Shown: in pieces, positions 58,601 through 64,000 of the stretch
How the letters are laid out: each line of letters starts with the position of its first letter
Position numbering within the stretch: position 1 is the first letter of the stretch
Source of the DNA: Diploscapter coronatus
Lineage: Eukaryota > Nematoda > Chromadorea > Rhabditida > Rhabditidae
Direction of reading: 5' to 3'
Assembly: GCA_964036155.1 (NCBI GenBank)
Contig: OZ038422.1
Coordinates: 76,407,201-76,471,200, forward strand
Length of the DNA: 64,000 nucleotides
Made by a program: the position numbers and the translations under genes
Notes under the pieces: model-generated
Database searches by the model: none
What the model was told of the DNA's origin: nothing
What the model saw: only the letters and a program-made list of their open reading frames with translations

Positions 58601-61600
58601 TATTTCGTATTCTTCACATGCTGTGTTCCTCGAAGTAAAATTTCAACCTTTCAATCGTCACGAATCGGCTGATATCTCTGGGATAACAACATTTTGAAGC
58701 GTTTTCCCGAAACTTTAGTGACGATACTTTCGATATTCTTCTTCCGATTTTGAAATTTAGAGATTTGTCTAGAGGGCGCAAGTGGGTTTTGAAGCGTAAA
58801 GCATGAATGATGAAAATTATTCCATAAGAAAGCCCAATTTTTCTGATTCTGCGACTTTCTAGCGTTTTCAAAGTGGATAATTCCATGAAAAGTGTGATGT
58901 TTTCCGAACTACAATTTCTCCTAACATTTTTTCGTCAATTGTATTCGTGATCAGTATTTGAATACACCCAAAAGTCTGCGAAATCTTGAAGTCATTTCTT
59001 GTTCATTTGAGTAAAGGAGCAGCAAGGTTTCATTAAAGTTATTGCATTAATGAATGTAAATGGATTCATTTCTCGCTTGACTGTCAAAAATGTATCTAAA
59101 TCTCCATTTTATAACGGGAAAATACAAGATCGTTGCGTCAGGACCTTTTCAGACGTGGTTTCGGTCTAAAAATAACCGAAAAGTTTCAATCTATCATTCA
59201 ACGTTTGAGGGTTCGATGAGGGTGAATGTGTGGACAGCATCAAATGCTGATTATTTGAATTTTCAAGCTTTACAGCCACTTTTATCTGATTTTGTTGTAA
59301 GTTAGTTGAGTGCCAAGAAAGAAAGTTATTCACCCATTAGTCGGTTACATTTTTGCAAAGAAATTCTCCTTGAAACTGCTTTATATTTGAGATAAATCTA
59401 AGTGATAAAAGTCGCTTTATGAAGTTTGCTTAAAAAATTTGACTCCACTTGCGTCCTCGAGATATATCGACTGATTTCGTTCCATTGAAAGTTTCCCAAT
59501 TCCCACCATAACTTCTCCTTTTTTCTCTTGGTTTAGGCTATTCACTTTTTCCCTCGAATGCAGTAAAATGGCTCGCGATTTCGATGGAGTCTGCGCCTTA
59601 TGTCGGTGTTGTAATCCGTTCTTTTCTATGCACTAATTTTTCGATCACGTTCTGGCTCAATATGAAAATTTCCGATCCCATCCTCACTTGCTGTAAACAC
59701 TATCCTTCCCTCAGGGCTATGATCAAAAGATGTTGACCTTTAAAATACAGCGAATGCTGAAAATGATATTTTTCAATAGGAACCCTCGTTCACCTAGCTC
59801 TTTCTGTTCCTTCCATTTTTTAGCCTTTTCGCATCTGCACGGGAACCAGCCCCTTCTTTCGTAAATATCATTTCATCCTCGCGTGTTTCGTAAGGCGCAG
59901 AAAATATCCTCCTCCCGCTTCCTTCGCTTTCATTTCATTTTACATATTTGGATATGCTTTCCTTTCGACGAAAAACCTGTTGATATTAAAATCGTTGATC
60001 TCAAATATTGCATATCTTGTGGGGATCTTCTGGAATTCATTTTTGCTGCTCTAATAACCAATAATCTGCTTCATCGCTGAAATTTCATTGAAGTTTGGCA
60101 ATGGAGCAAATCTTCCGATTTTTCGATCTGCAAAACTCCTTTGTTGTGGTTTTAATTTGGCACATCTGTGTGTGTGCGCGCGCGCGTTTCCTCAGAGCCA
60201 TTACCACCACCATCCCTCAGCCCTTGGTCTGCCTTTCCTCTTCCCATTTTCCCTCTTCTCATTTTGATGCCAGCCACGCAATCCGAGGCCTGTCTGTCCT
60301 TCCTACCCCTATTCCCTTCCGTCGTCATTATCCTGTTCACTGAGCGATATCGACTCGTGCGCGATTTTTGCCAGAAATTTTCTTTCTTTCTCTCCCTTTT
60401 CTGCCCTTAGGCTACGTTTTCTCTTCTCTCATCTCCTATCTTCTATCTCTTTTCTTCAGATTCTATGCTACTTTTTGCCTGTTTCTTGTATCCCTACAAT
60501 GTACGATAACAATGCGATTGAATTGATCTGTCAGTCGGCTGGCGATAAAGGGAATTCTAGCATATCTGCCGCATTCAATCATTTATCTCTCATTCGTGCT
60601 TTTAAAAGCATTTTTCTTGATTTTCACTTTTTTATTTTTAGAAATCGAAAATTAATTCCATTATTACTCTCTATATCTGAATGAGTAGCACGCATTTTCA
60701 AGTTTGATATATTAAACTAGATCCAAAATCCCGTCGCGTCCTCTTTGCCCATCTAATATTTTATCATCCGCTTGCAAAATGCTAAATAATTACTTATGGA
60801 TTTGTGAGTTGTTGGGTTGTGCGGGTCCGCGCTCCTGTACACAAAAACAACGGCCGGCCAGTCTCTAATGAGTTTAGGCATTTCTCGTTTTTCGTCGTTC
60901 CCCTCTTTCCTTTCGCGTTTTCATATCCGTGACCTACTATCTGTGCGGATTTAATATATCCAGACTCGTAGGCTCTGTTTCATCGTTTTTCATCGAGTTC
61001 TTTGAAAAATTTGCCCCCAATGTTATTTCCAAGATGGTGTATTTTCCAAATGTTTCCCCCTTTCAGATATTATTCTGCTCTCTGCAATTGTATTCCAACA
61101 TTGTGTGGGAATCTGAATCTGCAAGCCCCATTTTATCCATTTTGTTGCTGCTCAGTAATTCCAAAAATCTCTTCTTCCAAATTTGTAGTATTGAATTTCC
61201 CCGCCTCTCGCTGACACGACCATGTTTCTTGTGTTACGGTGATCTCTCCACATTAGGCGATTATTTCAAATTACCGATCATTTCTTAGGAAGTTCAGTGT
61301 AACTATTTAGTAAGGTGAACGTTTCCATTACCTTTCGAGATAATAACTTTTAGCTAATTGGATTTCTCTTGGCAAATTTCTAGGTTGGATGATATTAAGA
61401 TTTTTCATTATCCGTCACTACTATTAGATAATTTATTTTCCAGGAAAACAGGCTAAAGCCTGAAAATCCTATTGAAATACGAAAATATCTCCTCTCAAAC
61501 TTCAATCTCATCTATTTCTTCTCATAGAATATTTGTACACGCATATCGATATATTCCTGCGCTTGTGAGAAGTGGCTTTTTGCATCATCATCTCGTCTTG

Positions 61601-64000
61601 AATCTCATATTTGGTGATCTCTCTCCCTCTCTTTCCTTCCTAATTGCCTTTCCTCTATTCCCACTTTGTTCCTTTCCTTCCCCTTCCTCAAAAAAGGCGT
61701 TTTCTTGTTCACTCGTCGCGCCCCTCGGGCCTCTCATCTGCTAGTCTGTTCCGAGGGCTATTTTGGACGACTCCAAAAAAGGCAACAAATCCAGGCACAA
61801 TCACTGCATTGCATAGTGAATGATGAATTTGCCAAAATCCCTACAGAAAAATGAAACTCAAAAATCAACACCCTTTTTGAATTCGGTGTTTGCAAAATAT
61901 CTCCACTCCATTCTTCTACTGCTATTCTAAAAAGGACGAACTTTTGAACATTAATTACTAGAGTAAACTTGTCGGGGGTGTCCGATTTGTTAGTTTTGCT
62001 GATAGAACATGACCGTTTCAACCTAGATAATTCGTTTTCTTACTTTTGTATTTTGCTTAAATATACTCGAATGGGGTACTTTGATCATTAGTTAAACTCA
62101 TCACGTAGCCATACACAGCATCTCTGAATTTTGCCTATCCAAAATCTCTAATCACTAAGATTTTTAGTGAGTTTTCGTTATGTGCTACTTGGAAAAGTAG
62201 CTAATTTGACGAATGCCCAGAATTCCTCAACTATTCCCAACTTTCAGGCCGAAGTCTGGTTCAGCCGACAGGAACCGCGGGTGGAATGCGAGCGATGGCG
62301 CTTGGCGGTGCGGGCCGGCAGCGGAGCGTCGCTGCGGCTGGTGGGTCGTCCACAGACGAGTTGGACCTGAGACCGAGTCGGAAGATGAGTGCAGAGGCCA
62401 TGAGCAGGAAGAGCTCGTTTGTCAATTCCAAATTGGTAAGTTCCATCTTTTCACAATTTGTCTAACACTTCTATATATGATAAGAAGGACTCAATTGCTT
62501 CAAAAATTCTAGAATTGGGAATTTTTCTCCATACTTTCACCGAATATCGTGATAGATCCAGATTGTGTGCGTATTTTGAATCGAGGAAGTCGCTATTTCC
62601 ATCGCCTTCATCTAAATGCTCGAATCATCTATGAATTTTTAATGTTTTCGTTTTATGATATTGCAAGAACGCGAGCGAGAGCAAAATTTTCGGTGAAATG
62701 GTTCAAAATACACCAAATTAGTGTAAAAAAATACCTAAATTGAAGAGTAACTGGAAAATACGAAACGTTAATACATACGAAACACTAAAGATCAAGATAG
62801 GAAAAAAAAACCTGTAATTTTTCATTGCTGTTTGGTTTGCCTTATAATTGCAGGCTGGATGAGTCTTACAAAGCTCTAACCTTGAATTCGCGTGCATTCC
62901 TCACGACAATTCGCACAAACCTAACAGAATTTCCGTTTTCTCACTCGCCGCGTCCTTCCTCATGCGAGAGCGCGATCATTACGTTTCAAACCTAGAAAAC
63001 TGGAAAAGGAAGCAGAAAAACGAGGAAAATGGAACAGAAAAGCCTCGAGTCTTGTTTGCAATTTCGGAAGACATGACGTAATTTACTGCAACAGGCGAAA
63101 TTTTACGAGACGCGCGCATATTTCGACTCGAATGGAAGATAATTAGCTTTGCGAAACAAGAAACAAAATGCTATGTTTCTTTGGAGGAAAACAATAGGAT
63201 CAAGCTGGGGCGGAAATTGTTTTCGAAATTTGTCTAAGGAATCTATGGTCATTTTTGCTATAGTTTGTCGAAATTTAAAGTCTTCTATCTTATTCACTAT
63301 ATGAATTTTATGAAAATAGAAGATATGATATGATTGAGAAAAATGACTGAATCCCAGATGCACCGATCCAAACAATCAGAACGAGGTTCCGGAGAAGTGG
63401 ACGGTCGTGGAGACTCACCACATTTCGATGAACCATCATGCAGCGAAACTCAAACTGAGGATACTGGAGGAACGAGACGAGGAAGATCCGTCGGACCGAG
63501 TCGAATGACACTATTCTTTGGAAAGGTATGCAATTACTCGGAATTTTTGTCATATTTTTACGAAATGGTCTTATTATATTTCCCATTGTACGCCTAAACT
63601 AGATTTAATTTAATTTGGAGCGAGAATTGGTTTAATGATACGCAATATTAGTGGCTGAAAAATATCTCCCAGATTTGGAGGGCATACGAATTATACAACA
63701 ATATGAATTTTGAGGAAAAGAACGAAATGATCAGTCGATTGAACTCCCTTCGGGATGCGCGCAAAGATCGACATGTGGGCATCGGAGAGTTGGAAGCAAA
63801 TTGGACCGACATCGTCAAGAAGGAAGGGCTCTCGAGACGATGTGCAGAGCAGCAAGCTGCCATTTGGGAAATTGTCACTACTGAATATAGATATTTACAA
63901 GTATTTATAATAGTTGATCTGACTAATTTTTCCGGATAATATTTAGCTACTACGAAATATGGACGACCTTCGGTTTTCATTCACCGAGCTTCAAAAATCG
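55650..64000 (+). CDS. PLEKHG5/Syx-like Rho guanine nucleotide exchange factor (3' end outside window)
   Basis: Activator of Rho GTPases at membranes and junctions. Exons: 55650-55803, 56997-57062, 57392-57458, 57504-57626, 62248-62435, 63358-63525, 63652-63900, and 63947 onward. Seen: a basic N-terminal segment (RRPSLPCLLPP), an RBD-like ubiquitin fold (EIIRVYPGMRLYEAFEESLR, then LTVNDVCFFVDKSSTPIP and GRKINVR), a Ser/Arg/Gly-rich linker, a helical stretch before the catalytic core, and the opening of a DH domain (AAIWEIVTTEYRYLQLLRNM), where the window ends. RBD followed by DH is the order in PLEKHG5. The first listed exon opens in phase 2, so the start codon lies further upstream. Intron 57627-62247 is 4.6 kb and could hold an internal promoter. 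Confidence 0.72.
57627..62247 (+). other. Large intron of the RhoGEF-like gene
   Basis: 4.6 kb of pyrimidine-rich sequence without a supported nested gene. A GC-rich segment with a CCCCGCCCC-type box near 58,420 and a TG/CG run at 60167-60186 are the only distinctive parts. Frames listed within it lack splice context. Confidence 0.5.
60167..60186 (+). repeat. Alternating TG then CG dinucleotide run
   Basis: Five TG units followed by five CG units, 20 bp of strict pyrimidine-purine alternation. Such runs can adopt Z-DNA under torsion; whether this one does is unknown. Confidence 0.8.

Noticed and set aside
60152..60410. Several overlapping frames around the TG/CG run
   Set aside because: Simple-sequence and pyrimidine-rich composition inside an intron; no coding evidence.

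Overview
The window is nuclear DNA from a nematode, probably a rhabditid-type worm other than Caenorhabditis. The evidence is: AT-rich DNA; many short introns ending in TTTTCAG; acceptor sites directly upstream of start codons, as in spliced-leader (SL) trans-splicing; tight same-strand gene pairs spaced like nematode operons; a cuticle collagen; and a gene block (complex I subunit NDUFA7, complex III subunit UQCRQ, aldehyde dehydrogenase alh-7) that I recall as neighbouring in the C. elegans F45H10 region. I recognise no tRNA, rRNA, CRISPR array or viral sequence. Exon models were built by eye from splice signals and reading phase; every model treated as complete has a length divisible by three.

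Layout. 0-4 kb: the proteasome genes rpt-4 (5' end outside the window) and rpn-12, probably one operon. 5.5-7.4 kb (-): an aldo-keto reductase with a signal peptide. 9.8-14.4 kb (-): a MED26-like Mediator subunit with a TFIIS N-domain, divergent from the ciliary gene IFT43 (15.2-16.7 kb). The space between them holds a CCAAT/GC/TATA promoter for MED26 and an RFX-type X-box on the IFT43 side. 17.0-22.6 kb (+): a GT10 fucosyltransferase whose introns carry a nested antisense YG-rich peptide gene and a 2.0-kb TTAA-flanked fold-back element. 24.9-29.1 kb: a secreted Gln/Pro-rich protein with repeated cysteine clusters. 29.5-37.8 kb (+): NDUFA7, UQCRQ, alh-7 and an unrecognised signal-peptide gene, spaced like operon members. 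38.6-42.7 kb (-): a cuticle collagen of normal length (312 aa) cut into 27 exons, some only 9 nt. 46.5-49.4 kb (-): an SLC17-like transporter. 55.6-64 kb (+): the 5' part of a PLEKHG5-like RhoGEF that runs off the window. About 12 kb of pyrimidine-rich sequence ahead of and within the RhoGEF holds possible promoters and alternative first exons.

The most unusual feature is the collagen gene. Its Gly-X-Y coding sequence is unbroken across all junctions, but is interrupted by over 20 introns, many at CAG|G sites. Several introns fold into long hairpins, at least three are related to each other in sequence, and four use GC instead of GT donors. This looks like recent mass intron gain from mobile hairpin (introner-like) sequences.
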